Assembly: GCF_900142065.1 (NCBI RefSeq) | Contig: NZ_FSRJ01000002.1 | Coordinates: 434,001-498,000, forward strand | From: Agromyces cerinus subsp. cerinus | GTDB taxonomy: Bacteria > Actinomycetota > Actinomycetes > Actinomycetales > Microbacteriaceae | Direction of reading: 5' to 3' | DNA length: 64,000 nt | Shown here: piece by piece, positions 30,857-39,462 of the stretch | Layout of the letters: every line of letters starts with the position of its first letter | Numbering within the stretch: the stretch's first letter is position 1 | The notes under the pieces: model-generated | What the model was told of the DNA's origin: nothing | What the model saw: only the letters and a program-made list of their open reading frames with translations | Database searches by the model: none | Position numbers and translations under genes: made by a program

Positions 30857-33569
30857 CGAGATCGTCGAAGTCCTCGAGCAACAGCCGTTGCGCCGGTGTG
30901 TTCAGCATGTAGGTGACATCGGCCGAGCGATCTTCGCTTGGCGGTCTTAGCCCATCGGGGCCGATCCGCTCCGGGATTGCAACTACCAAGCCGACTAGAG
31001 GGATATCTGGAAGGGCTTGGTCGTCACCGTCATCGAAGGAGCCATGGATCGGATAGAGCAGCAAAAGGGGACGCTCCAAGTATGGGATGTATTCCCTATC
31101 GGGAACAGTTCTACCCTTATTGGAACTCGCTCGTAGGAAGCTCTCAGTAGCCAACGCGCGTCGTGCTTCGGACTGCGTAACCGCGACGTCGCCGGTGCCC
31201 GCGACACGTTGGCGCCGACCTGAAACGAGGTAGCTCCCAAGCCCACGCTCTAGCTTCCTTCGTGCGCAGTTGATGTCTAGGTTCGAGATTTGCGCCGGTC
31301 TGCCTGAACCTCCGATCAAAGCAACATCCCACGTTTGAAGGTCTTCGGCCTCTGCTCCTGCTACAAAATCTGAAATCGAGCTCTTGGCAAACAATGGGAC
31401 GGTCACGGGCGCCTCGTATGCGCTCAGCATCTTCGCGACGACTGCCTTGTTAACACCCCTCCAGATCACTCGATTCGCTTTCGGTGCGCGCTCTTCGGTA
31501 CCTGCATGCCTGGAGCGAAGCTCGCTCACCAAGTCGGACAGAGCGTTGTAATTTGCCCTGATGTCGGCGTCCGACGCCGAGATTTTCGGTGTCTCTATTG
31601 CTCTACCACGCAGCGATATCGACTTCTTTCCGATCACGGCGGTACGCATCTTGTTTCGTGCCGTGATCAGGAGCGCACTCGGATGGTTCTTCACCGCCAA
31701 CCCGTATTGTCTGGGAGTAAGGCCCTGATCGCTCATTCGGAGGAGTTCGAGCCGAAGCTCTTCTAGGGAATCAGCTGTTGAGGCATAGTCAGCCACCATT
31801 TCGGCTGTAATCCAAATTCGCGTCAGACTCGAGTAGTTGTCGCGGTATCCGAACCAACGCCCCATTTGCATCAGCGTGTCGGATGCAGCAACCTTGCGAT
31901 AGAAATAGCTCGTCATCAGTCCCTCCAGTGTGAGACCTCGGCTCAGAAGATCACCCCCGATCGCTATGGTGCGCGGAGGGTTTTCCGCGCGCAGCATGCG
32001 GGCTTCAAGCTCCTTGTCACGTTTCGAGTTCATGACTCTGACCCCAATTTCGGCGACAGATACGGGGAGCTGCCTCAACACGTCGTCCCACGTAGTCCCG
32101 GCTTCTCCCACATACTCGAGCTCGTACGTCTCGCGCAGCAGATCAAGGTCGCGGTTGGGAACGCCCGTCGCGTACATTCGGCCGTGGAGTCGGATGGTGT
32201 TGCGGTAGCGGGCGAGCTCGTCTTCGACCAAACGACCAATCTGCGCCTGGACCAGGTTGAAGCGAGAGACATTAACGAGCATCGAACGGGGTGCCTTGGA
32301 GTGACCTGAAATGTCACGGATTGCGTTTGCCAAAAGGAAGACCCTGATTGCTCGCTTCAGGCTCTCCGGTATGGCCGATACTTCGAGCGAGTTCTTGTGC
32401 CCCAGGGGGAAGATTGCCTCAGCGTCGTCAAGGATGCACAGGGTCTTGTCACCTGCGTCGACCGATGTGCTACTGAACAAGGACGACGGGCCCACATAGT
32501 TGCTGGGCGAATCCAATCCGTAAATGAAATCCCTCGGGAAGAGATCTTCCTCGATCTCATCGTTGATGAAGATATTCGCGAAGGGGGTCGCGGTGAATCC
32601 CACGTACGAGCTTCGCGCAAACTGACTAAGGATCCTTCGTATCGCCGCGTTGATTGCGGTTGGATCCTCATCGTCCCTTTTTGTGTTGATCGAGGCGAAG
32701 TCAGCCTCATCGTCGAGGAGGAGAAGCGGGACCTGAATCTTCCCGTCAACGTTCGCCTGTCGGCCTAGCCATTCACCGATATTGTCCAGCACCGTTTTGT
32801 TCTTCTTTGTGATGAAGACCATGAGCGTGTCTTGACCGGGGCGAAACGCCATCGCTTCCAAGCCGGTCTTTCGAAAGTCGGTGGTCATCGTGGTCATCGA
32901 TGCAACTGAGTTCTTAAGGTCTGCGAGCAGGCCCACACCAATGGCGGTTGGCTTGTTGGCGATGTGGGCCTTTCCCTTGATCAACGGCTTTGTGTCCTGC
33001 CCCAACACACCCTCGTCAATACGGCCTTGAGTTTGTTGACGCAACGACTCGGTGTTGCCGGTTAGCACTACGAAGATTCGATAACCTGCGTCGGCCGCTT
33101 TGTCCATGAGACCGATATACGTGCCTGTCTTGCCGGACTGGACATCGCCGATTACCAAGCCGCGGCGTTTCCACGGACCGGAATCAAATGGATCACCAAG
33201 GTGGTCGAGAATACGGTCGAGCGAGGAGTTCAGCTTGTCCAAGACCACGGGAGATCGGCCATCGTTGAGCAGAAACTGCGAGTAGGCGTTCCACAGTTGC
33301 CAGTCGATTGAGTCCTGACGTGCGAGCAACCACGGTTGATGACCCTTCGCCTCGATCAGAACCCCAAGATCCATATCAATCGCGAAGACTCTTGCGATTT
33401 CGTCCATGATGTCTTGTATGTCTTGGTCACTCAGGTTTGGGCCAAACAAGGGAGCCAGCCCCATCAGGGCTGACGCGAGATCGTTTTCGCTTGGAACACC
33501 ATCCCGCTTCGCTGCCCACGCGAGAAGCATGCTGGTGATCTGCGCGCGTTCATTCTCGACGTTCGACAT
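30834..33569 (-). CDS. Z1-domain helicase-like ATPase
   Basis: 911 aa, a superfamily-II-like ATPase with a Z1 domain. Motifs: Walker A GDVQSGKTGT (141-150), Walker B LLLLDDEADF (281-290), motif III FTATPFANIF (324-333), then in the Z1/second RecA half GGDLLSRGLTLEGL (537-550) and QMGRWFGYR (567-575), equivalent to motifs V and VI with the Arg finger. About 130 N-terminal residues are helical; the last 300 probably contact partners. It likely uses ATP to move on or remodel DNA for the linked nuclease. ATG 33569 lies two bases after the GHKL stop, with AGGGA inside the end of that gene as ribosome-binding site. Confidence 0.92.
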   Translation of the reverse strand: MSNVENERAQITSMLLAWAAKRDGVPSENDLASALMGLAPLFGPNLSDQDIQDIMDEIARVFAIDMDLGVLIEAKGHQPWLLARQDSIDWQLWNAYSQFLLNDGRSPVVLDKLNSSLDRILDHLGDPFDSGPWKRRGLVIGDVQSGKTGTYIGLMDKAADAGYRIFVVLTGNTESLRQQTQGRIDEGVLGQDTKPLIKGKAHIANKPTAIGVGLLADLKNSVASMTTMTTDFRKTGLEAMAFRPGQDTLMVFITKKNKTVLDNIGEWLGRQANVDGKIQVPLLLLDDEADFASINTKRDDEDPTAINAAIRRILSQFARSSYVGFTATPFANIFINDEIEEDLFPRDFIYGLDSPSNYVGPSSLFSSTSVDAGDKTLCILDDAEAIFPLGHKNSLEVSAIPESLKRAIRVFLLANAIRDISGHSKAPRSMLVNVSRFNLVQAQIGRLVEDELARYRNTIRLHGRMYATGVPNRDLDLLRETYELEYVGEAGTTWDDVLRQLPVSVAEIGVRVMNSKRDKELEARMLRAENPPRTIAIGGDLLSRGLTLEGLMTSYFYRKVAASDTLMQMGRWFGYRDNYSSLTRIWITAEMVADYASTADSLEELRLELLRMSDQGLTPRQYGLAVKNHPSALLITARNKMRTAVIGKKSISLRGRAIETPKISASDADIRANYNALSDLVSELRSRHAGTEERAPKANRVIWRGVNKAVVAKMLSAYEAPVTVPLFAKSSISDFVAGAEAEDLQTWDVALIGGSGRPAQISNLDINCARRKLERGLGSYLVSGRRQRVAGTGDVAVTQSEARRALATESFLRASSNKGRTVPDREYIPYLERPLLLLYPIHGSFDDGDDQALPDIPLVGLVVAIPERIGPDGLRPPSEDRSADVTYMLNTPAQRLLLEDFDDLDEGEFGV

Positions 33570-33571
33570 CG

Positions 33572-35071
33572 TTAAGTCCCTGCTTTCGTAGAAGTGAACG
33601 ATTCCACGAGTTTGTCGCGTTCGGCCCGCAAAGCAGTGAACGGCTCGACCATGAGCATGCGATCAACGAATTCGGTCGGAGGCTCGTACTCTTCCGACAG
33701 CGACCAGAGATGATGCAGGGCGTCACGCCACCGAGTCGACATTTTGGCAATCTCGTTCTCGTTTTCGATCTTCATGTCCGTTGACATTCGGTTGTAGATG
33801 TCGTGGAGTGGGAGTGTTGCTTCAAACATGCGAAGGGCATCTTCGAGCTGCGCGAAACCAGCCTTGTCGAGCCCGTCGCTTAGCGCCTTGAGAACTGGGT
33901 GCTCACGGTTCAGTGCGTAGCTGACAGCATCCCGCTCCTGTATGACTTCCCACGGGCGGATGATCTCTTCGTCAATTGCGAACTTGCGACCACGGAAGAC
34001 TTGAGCTCGTTCGCTGGGCTTCGCCAACGTCCCGGCGAGAGTCCGCAATCGCTGTCTGACAATCTCCGGCGGCACCGCAGACGACTTCTTGATGTCGAGA
34101 CTCCACAGATGGTCCAAAGTGTTCGGGATCTCAACCCTCACTCGTGTCAATTTGGTCATGTCGGCTCGAGGCATCAATCGAAACCAAGTTCCCCAGATAA
34201 CCAAACGGCCCTCTCGGTAAACGTAGAACCCCTGCGAGTCGCGTAGAGATCCCGGGACTTGCGCAAGCTTCAACTCCCGGGACGACATCTTGGCGATGAT
34301 CGGAAGAGTGTATGCCTGCACCACGACATCTGCGCCTTCGAGGTTGATCGTCTCGACGGTTGATCGCTGTGTGCGTGGTGACTTCGAAAGGAATGGGTCA
34401 GCGGGCTCCAATTCCACGCTGTTGATTGCGATCTTGGTCTTCCTCAAGCCATCGCCACTGAGGAAGCGGTGAAACACCAACTCCAGGTGGTTCGCGACAT
34501 CGATCATCTGCTTGTCGAGAAAACTCGGGAAATGGCTCGCTTGCTCGTATAGCCGGTCGAGGACCTGCCACACCACGAGCGTGCCGGACTCCAGAGCAAC
34601 CAGGTGCTCCGATCCCGGAACCTCTGCGACTTCGTTGTCGTCGAGCACGATGAGCTCCCAAGCACGGACTTTGGCAATGTGGTCCAGGTCCCAGCGCAGG
34701 GCGACGATGTCGCTTCCTTGCTTTGTCACGACCGTGAGGCATTTGCATTGCGAGAGAGATGCTGTCTTAAGACCGAGTCCAAAGCGCCCGAGGTCTCCGG
34801 GGCGACGGAAGGCTGTCGAGCTCATGCCGGCCAATTGCATCGCGTCCCGAGCGGCAGCAGCGCTCATACCTTGACCGTTGTCGAGGACGGACACAAATGG
34901 GACAGGAACTTCGCCGTTGAACGTGATGTCGATGCGCGCGGCTCGTGCTGAGACCGAATTGTCGACGATGTCGGCGATGGCGGTTGGAAGTGAATACCCG
35001 ACTGCACGCATGGAATTAAAGAGGTGCGCATCCGGTGGCAGTGATTCGGTATGCAACTCAAGCTCCTCCAT
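33572..35071 (-). CDS. GHKL ATPase of the MutL/MORC-like group
   Basis: 499 aa. An N-terminal Bergerat ATP-binding fold: N-box AIADIVDNSVSA (31-42), G1 DNGQGM (64-69), G2 LGRFGLGLKTAS (93-104) and G3 ESGTLVVW. This is followed by an S5-like domain whose Lys/Arg-rich strand region (RVRVEIPNTLDHLWSLDIKKS) is typical of MutL and MORC proteins, and a helical C-terminus. Unlike histidine kinases it has no phosphoacceptor domain. MORC-like proteins form ATP-gated clamps, so this may load on DNA and trigger the Z1/nuclease complex; that is inference. It is first in the operon. ATG 35071 has no Shine-Dalgarno sequence and no convincing -10 box was found. Confidence 0.9.
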   Translation of the reverse strand: MEELELHTESLPPDAHLFNSMRAVGYSLPTAIADIVDNSVSARAARIDITFNGEVPVPFVSVLDNGQGMSAAAARDAMQLAGMSSTAFRRPGDLGRFGLGLKTASLSQCKCLTVVTKQGSDIVALRWDLDHIAKVRAWELIVLDDNEVAEVPGSEHLVALESGTLVVWQVLDRLYEQASHFPSFLDKQMIDVANHLELVFHRFLSGDGLRKTKIAINSVELEPADPFLSKSPRTQRSTVETINLEGADVVVQAYTLPIIAKMSSRELKLAQVPGSLRDSQGFYVYREGRLVIWGTWFRLMPRADMTKLTRVRVEIPNTLDHLWSLDIKKSSAVPPEIVRQRLRTLAGTLAKPSERAQVFRGRKFAIDEEIIRPWEVIQERDAVSYALNREHPVLKALSDGLDKAGFAQLEDALRMFEATLPLHDIYNRMSTDMKIENENEIAKMSTRWRDALHHLWSLSEEYEPPTEFVDRMLMVEPFTALRAERDKLVESFTSTKAGT

Positions 35072-35100
35072 TGGAATTCAGTCAGCGAACATCGCGGGAC

Positions 35101-35124
35101 TGAACCTCTGAACCTCTGAACCTC
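35101..35124. repeat. Three tandem TGAACCTC units at the island's right edge
   Basis: TGAACCTC is repeated three times without a gap, 30 bp upstream of the GHKL start and exactly where GC content rises again. It could be a regulator site for the operon or a scar of integration. Confidence 0.7.
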
Positions 35125-35306
35125 AGAGCCGTCCGTACACGTTTCCTGTTCGCGTGGCGATCTCAGCATCCCACGGCAGCATTGCTCCGATCGTCTCAAC
35201 GTGCAGAGACGCGGCGATGTCGGGAGAGCACGCTGCTGAGAGAATTCCGACTTGTCTGCGGTCGGGCCCTGCCCCGAACGCCCGCAGCAGGAGTAATCTC
35301 ACCCCC

Positions 35307-36617
35307 ATGGGGCGATTCTTCGTCCCGGCACTGCACCAGGTCATCGTCGACCTGGCCGATGCCGGCGCCGACACAGAGCTGCTCGCGGCAACGCCGGGCA
35401 GCAGCCTCAGCACGGCCATTCTGCCGATCATCGCGCTCGTCGCATCGCTGACCGCCGCGGTCTGCGTCGGCACGCTCGTCGTCGCGTGGCTGCGGCCGCC
35501 CCCGCCGGGCGACGCGCTGGCCATCGTCGACGCTGAGACCGCCGGCATCCTGCCGGTCGGGTTCGTCTCGGGGGAGGCCGCGACGCGGTGGCTGCCCGCG
35601 ACGGTCGTGCTGCTCGCCGTCAACGGGGTCATTGCGATCGAGGATCGCCGTGACATCCGTGAAGCCGCCGACCTGCCCGAAGGGGAGCAGCGGCGGGCGA
35701 AGGACATCCGCCTGGTGTTCGACGGCGACTACCCGCTGGCGGCTCGCACCGATGTCGAGAACGAGGGTGCCGACGGCACGGTGATCGCCATGCTCGCGCC
35801 CGGTCTCGTGGGCGGATCGCGCACGCTCGCGCGCGGCACGAGCGTCGATGTCGACCGGGTCGTGAAGAACAACGGGCAACTGCTCGCGGTCACGCGCGAC
35901 GGGTTCCGCGACGCCGCGGTCTGGTATCGCGAGAAGCGCCCCGGCATGCGATTCAGGGTGACGACGTATGCAGGCCTCGCCGGTGTGGTGCTCGGAGCCA
36001 TCAGCCTCACCCTGCCCGATGCGCCCTCGAGGTCGGTCGCCTGGAGCGCGATCGTGATCGGCGCGGCGGCGGTCGCGGTGCGCGTGTTCCTGCCGCGGGC
36101 GATTCCGCTGAACGCGGCCGGCATGCAGTTGCGAGCGCGGGCGAACGAACTGCGGGCGGCGATCGAGGGGGCGGATGTCCCGTCCGTCGCCGAAGGGGAG
36201 AAGCTGCTGCCGTGGGCGGTGCTGTTCGGCGAGACATCCGTGGTGCGCAGCTTCGCGGAGGTCGCGGCGACGTCGGGCACCCCGCCCACCTGGTATCACT
36301 CGACGGCGCCGCTTTCGGTCGACCGACTCGCGTCGTGCCTCGCGATCGTCGCCGCCGAACTCGTGCAACCGATCGGCGTGGGCGGCGGGCGGCTGCAGCG
36401 CACTGAGGACTCCCGGTTCGGCGTGCCCATGATCGCCGACACCAAGGGCTGGGGCGGCGGGTACCTCGCCGGCGGAGACGGCACGTTCGGCGATGGAGGA
36501 GGCGGCGGATACGGCGACGGCGGGGGCGGCGGGTTCGACGGCGGAGGCGGTGGCTTCGATGGCGGAGGCGGCTTCGACGGCGGCTTCGGTGGCGGCGACG
36601 GCGGCGGGGGCAACTGA
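35307..36617 (+). CDS. DUF2207-like membrane protein with Gly-rich tail
   Basis: 436 aa. A first helix (about 30-52) is followed by AETAGILPVGFVSGEAATRWLPATVVLLAVNGVIAIED, the characteristic C-terminal part of DUF2207 proteins; the large extracytoplasmic N-terminal half of full-length members is missing. Two further helices (about 215-260) and a cytoplasmic region precede a tail of some 45 residues that is almost only Gly, Asp and Phe. Such tails are common in this family and also follow TPM domains. ATG 35307 is seven bases from TAATCT (35294-35299), so leaderless translation fits better than the distant AGGAG. Role unknown, perhaps envelope assembly. Confidence 0.75.
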   Translation: MGRFFVPALHQVIVDLADAGADTELLAATPGSSLSTAILPIIALVASLTAAVCVGTLVVAWLRPPPPGDALAIVDAETAGILPVGFVSGEAATRWLPATVVLLAVNGVIAIEDRRDIREAADLPEGEQRRAKDIRLVFDGDYPLAARTDVENEGADGTVIAMLAPGLVGGSRTLARGTSVDVDRVVKNNGQLLAVTRDGFRDAAVWYREKRPGMRFRVTTYAGLAGVVLGAISLTLPDAPSRSVAWSAIVIGAAAVAVRVFLPRAIPLNAAGMQLRARANELRAAIEGADVPSVAEGEKLLPWAVLFGETSVVRSFAEVAATSGTPPTWYHSTAPLSVDRLASCLAIVAAELVQPIGVGGGRLQRTEDSRFGVPMIADTKGWGGGYLAGGDGTFGDGGGGGYGDGGGGGFDGGGGGFDGGGGFDGGFGGGDGGGGN

Positions 36618-36713
36618 GCCGACGATCCCGCACACTGGGCGAGGCGCGCGTGCCCCCTTTTGGGGTACAGGAAACACACAGTCGGCGTTCCCTGCTCTGT
36701 CAGGCTCGAATTC

Positions 36714-37652
36714 ATGACGAATCCGACGAATGCACCTGCCGGCTGGTACGACGATGGCAATGGGGGACAGCGGTACTGGGACGGGCAGCAGTGGACGAAC
36801 CACACGGCACCCGCTTCCGCTCAAACCTCGACGCTCACGAGCCCGGCGGTCGCGACCGCTGAGAAGCCGGCGATCGCGACAGAGTCGACCGGCAAGAAGC
36901 CGCTCAACGTGCTCGGCCTCGTCGCCCTGATCGTGGCGGGCATCGGGTTCATCTTCGCGATGGTGCCAGGCGCATTCATCATCGGCTGGATCGCCCTGCC
37001 GATCGGATTCATCCTGTCGATCGTGGCGCTCTTCCTGAAAGGTTCGAAGGGTCTCGCGATCGCGGCGCTCATCGTGGCGGTCGTCGGAACGATCGTCGGC
37101 TTCGTCGTGTTCTTCACGACGGCGGCGAACTCATTCTCCGACGCATTTGGAGGAACGGACTCGACCGTCACGCAGCCGAGCGATGACGGTGCCGAGACCG
37201 CGCCCGACGCCGAAGCGGAACCCGGCGCCGAAGCGGGCTCTCGCGAGAACCCCGTGCCCTTGGGCAGCGTGATCAGCGGCGATGAGTGGGACGTCGTGGT
37301 CAACAGCATCACGCTCAACGCGACCGACACCGTGGCGGCCGCGAACGAGTTCAACGATGCGCCCGCCGACGGCAACGTCTACGCCGTCGCGAACGTGACC
37401 GTCACCTACACCGGCCCCGACTCCAGCTACGCCGCGATGGTCGGACTCGACTACGTCACCGCTGGCGGCGAAGTGATCTCGACGTGGGACAGCTTCGTGA
37501 TCGGACCGGAGCCGATCCTGGATTCCGGCGAGCTCTACAACGGTGGATCGACGACCGGAAACATCGTCTTCGAGATCCCCGCAGCCGGTGACGGCGTGAT
37601 CCGAGTGTCCCCGGGCATGCTGGCCGACGAGGTCTTCGTCGCAGTCAAGTAG
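36714..37652 (+). CDS. DUF2510 membrane protein with exported DUF4352-like domain
   Basis: 312 aa. The N-terminal DUF2510 motif (PAGWYDDGNGGQRYWDGQQW, residues 8-27) is a short Trp-rich unit found in many actinobacterial membrane proteins. Helices lie at about 63-82, 85-108 and 115-140 (DUF4190-like). After an acidic linker (about 150-180) comes a beta-sandwich of about 130 residues (GSVISGDEWDVVVNSITL to the end) resembling DUF4352, probably outside the cell. ATG 36714 has only a weak AGG nearby, with CAGGCT seven bases before it. Function unknown. Confidence 0.82.
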   Translation: MTNPTNAPAGWYDDGNGGQRYWDGQQWTNHTAPASAQTSTLTSPAVATAEKPAIATESTGKKPLNVLGLVALIVAGIGFIFAMVPGAFIIGWIALPIGFILSIVALFLKGSKGLAIAALIVAVVGTIVGFVVFFTTAANSFSDAFGGTDSTVTQPSDDGAETAPDAEAEPGAEAGSRENPVPLGSVISGDEWDVVVNSITLNATDTVAAANEFNDAPADGNVYAVANVTVTYTGPDSSYAAMVGLDYVTAGGEVISTWDSFVIGPEPILDSGELYNGGSTTGNIVFEIPAAGDGVIRVSPGMLADEVFVAVK

Positions 37653-37665
37653 GTGCGAACGACGG

Positions 37666-37699
37666 CGACGGCACTCACCAGACGCGGGTGGTGCCGTCG
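37666..37699 (+). terminator. Terminator-like hairpin after the DUF2510 gene
   Basis: CGACGGCAC (37666-37674) pairs with GTGCCGTCG (37691-37699), and CACC/GGTG can pair inside. No T tract follows. It starts 14 bases after the stop codon. Confidence 0.55.
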
Positions 37700-37833
37700 T
37701 GGTCGTGGTCGGGGTGTCGGCGGCTACTGAGCTGAGGCGAGCTAAGGCGAGCTGACGCCTGCGTATCCGCACGGAGGCCGCCGCCCCGCATCAGGAGTAG
37801 CCTGTGCCGCACACGTGCAAAGGGGGAACGCCG

Positions 37834-38106
37834 ATGCCGTACTTCATCATCGAGCGCAACTACGCCGAAGACGTTCCGGTGCCGCTCGAGGCCGCCGCCG
37901 ACATCAACCTCATCAACGACGAGGAGGAGGTGCGGTGGCTCTACTCCTTCCTCTCGGTCGACCGTCGCAGGAGCTACTGCCTCTACGAGGCCGCGTCGAT
38001 GGAGGCGATCCGCGCGGCGGCGGTGCGCGCCGGAATGCCAGCCGACGTCATCACCGAGGTCGACGGCCGCATGATGCCGACCGGCCAGCTCGCCGCGGTG
38101 AGCTAG
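37834..38106 (+). CDS. DUF4242 protein (SCO4226-like, possible nickel binding)
   Basis: 90 aa, one small ferredoxin-like alpha/beta domain. The signature MPYFIIERNYAEDVPVP, then EEVRWLYSFLSVDRRRSYCLYEA, then IRAAAVRAGMPADVITEVD fits DUF4242 along its full length. A Streptomyces member (SCO4226) was shown to bind nickel; whether this one does is unknown. The start at ATG 37834 has AGGGGGAA six bases upstream, better than the in-frame ATG at 37804. It stands alone and faces the convergent pterin-dehydratase gene. Confidence 0.85.
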   Translation: MPYFIIERNYAEDVPVPLEAAADINLINDEEEVRWLYSFLSVDRRRSYCLYEAASMEAIRAAAVRAGMPADVITEVDGRMMPTGQLAAVS

Positions 38107-38162
38107 CCACGTCACCCCGAGCCCGCGGTTGAGCCGTCGCTCGCGGCCGCTGAGCCGGCCCA

Positions 38163-38852
38163 TCACCCCTTCGTCGCAATGACTCCCCGGTTGCCGTCTT
38201 GGTCGGCGATCACCGTGAGCGATGGCGAGTCGCTGTCGTCAACGACGGTGCCGCCCGCAGCGAGCGCGGCGGCGATCCGTTGCTCCACAGCCTCGGGCGC
38301 CACGTAGACCTCGAGGTGGAATCGCTGACGCGGGGCCTCATGCGCGTCGGTCTCTTCGAACCACAGGTTCGGCACCCGCACCGTGGCATCCCGGATCTCG
38401 TCGCCGGGGGAGCCGCGGCCCTGGGACTCGGCGCTGCCGGTCAAGAGGGCCGCCCACACTGGGGCGATGGTCGCCGAGCGGGCGGTGTCGAGGCCGAGCT
38501 CGGTCTCGCTGACCGACGCCGGGTCGGCGTCGAGCCCGTGATCGGCAGCTATCGACGTGATACGTCGCGCGAGGTCGACGTCCTGCTGGGTCACCCATTC
38601 GACGACGTATTCGGTGCCGTCGTCGTCGCGGTAGATGGCGTCGTCGCTGACCAGCTCGAGATCGACGTACCCGGTGCCGATCGAGACGCGCGGGTGGTGG
38701 CCGAGCGCGTCGCCCGCCTCACCGACGGCGACGACGAACCTGGCTCCGGCGCCGAAGTCGTCGATCAGGTACCGGGCATGCAGTCCCTGGGCGAGCTTGC
38801 GCCAATCGGTCAGGTGGGCCGCGGCGATTTGGTCGCCCATCAGCATGTCCAT
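38163..38852 (-). CDS. Pterin carbinolamine dehydratase-like domain fused to VOC/glyoxalase domain
   Basis: 229 aa. Residues 1-105 match the 4a-hydroxytetrahydrobiopterin dehydratase fold: DWRKLAQGLHARYLIDDFGAGARFVVAVGEAGDALGHHPRVSI, including the active-site H-H-P, then VTQQDVDLARRI. Residues 115-229 form a VOC (glyoxalase-like) domain: VWAALLTGSAE, VPNLWFEETDAHEAPRQRFHLEVYVAPE and VVDDSDSPSLTVIADQDGN. The fusion recurs in actinobacteria under either name. The real substrate is uncertain because these organisms often lack a pterin-dependent hydroxylase. ATG 38852 lies seven bases from TACACT, consistent with a leaderless message; Met codons at 38846 and 38840 are alternatives. Confidence 0.8.
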   Translation of the reverse strand: MDMLMGDQIAAAHLTDWRKLAQGLHARYLIDDFGAGARFVVAVGEAGDALGHHPRVSIGTGYVDLELVSDDAIYRDDDGTEYVVEWVTQQDVDLARRITSIAADHGLDADPASVSETELGLDTARSATIAPVWAALLTGSAESQGRGSPGDEIRDATVRVPNLWFEETDAHEAPRQRFHLEVYVAPEAVEQRIAAALAAGGTVVDDSDSPSLTVIADQDGNRGVIATKG

Positions 38853-39014
38853 GTCGCGGAGTGTAGCCCTGTGGCGGCGCAGCGGCATCAGGAAATCCTG
38901 CTTCGAGCTCGTGGATGACATCGACGGCGCCGACCCGCATCTCGTTCGCGAGGAGGAAGGCGCCGATACCCGCGGAGGATGGTCGAGCGGCGCTGGCCCG
39001 GTCAGCCTGAAGGC

Positions 39015-39458
39015 ATGGACACACCGACACGCACTCGCACGAACCTCCTGAACAGAACGACCACCCCGACGATCCGGTTCTTCCGCTCCCGCCGCCTGCT
39101 GGGCGCCATCGGCGCTCTCGCCCTGATCGGCCTGGGCGCGGCGCACACGATCACCAACGCCGGCGGCTTCGCGGCGGACCCGGATGCCTCGTGGCCGCTG
39201 TTCCTGATCTTCGGGGTGGGCGTCAGCCTCGTGCTCTGGGTGATCGCCGTCATCGTGTGGCGCTTCTCGCGTCGCGGGGTCGGACGCGTCATGCGCGTGA
39301 TCATCGCGGTCGTGGGCGTGCTCCTCTGCCTGATGGCCGCCAACGTACTGCGAGTGCACCCCGAGATCATCCTCTCGCCCGCCGGACCCGGACTGTGGTC
39401 GCTCATCGGCGGCCCGGCGCTTCTGACGGCGGCACTGCTGCCGGTGCGGGTGAGGTAG
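39015..39458 (+). CDS. Small membrane protein of the two-component operon
   Basis: 147 aa with a basic N-terminus and four hydrophobic helices (about 28-46, 58-80, 88-108 and 118-142). No named family is recognised. ATG 39015 has only a weak AAGG; an in-frame ATG at 38979 is possible. It ends four bases before the next gene, which is followed by a sensor kinase and response regulator with overlapping codons, so it is probably the first gene of a four-gene operon. Confidence 0.65.
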   Translation: MDTPTRTRTNLLNRTTTPTIRFFRSRRLLGAIGALALIGLGAAHTITNAGGFAADPDASWPLFLIFGVGVSLVLWVIAVIVWRFSRRGVGRVMRVIIAVVGVLLCLMAANVLRVHPEIILSPAGPGLWSLIGGPALLTAALLPVRVR

Positions 39459-39462
39459 ACCC

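Larger units (their letters stand above)
25470..35125. other. Lower-GC restriction/defence island
   Basis: GC content by eye falls from about 70% outside to the mid-50s inside, with AT-ending codons common. It holds six genes: vsr, a cytosine-5 methyltransferase, and a GHKL-Z1-PD-(D/E)XK-AIPR operon. No integrase, transposase, tRNA or flanking direct repeat was found. The left edge is a decayed DUF429-like gene; the right edge has a threefold 8-bp repeat. Horizontal acquisition is the likely explanation. Confidence 0.85.

Noticed and set aside
33572..35071. Histidine kinase reading of the GHKL protein
   Set aside because: No membrane helices, no phosphoacceptor His box and no response regulator; the C-terminal S5-like region and gene context fit the MutL/MORC group.
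25476..35071. Classical type I, type III, BREX or DISARM system
   Set aside because: No HsdM/HsdS-like, Mod/Res, PglZ/BrxC or DrmA/DrmB proteins are encoded; the methylase is m5C and the ATPase carries a Z1 domain.
25470..35125. Prophage, integrative element or transposon carrying the defence genes
   Set aside because: No integrase, transposase, relaxase, phage structural gene, tRNA target or terminal repeat was found; only composition and broken flanking genes point to transfer.
35123..35707. 194-codon minus-strand ORF opposite the DUF2207-like gene
   Set aside because: Most of it is a Ser/Arg-rich shadow of the plus-strand gene; only its last 35 codons look protein-like and are reported as a weak PIN-remnant idea.
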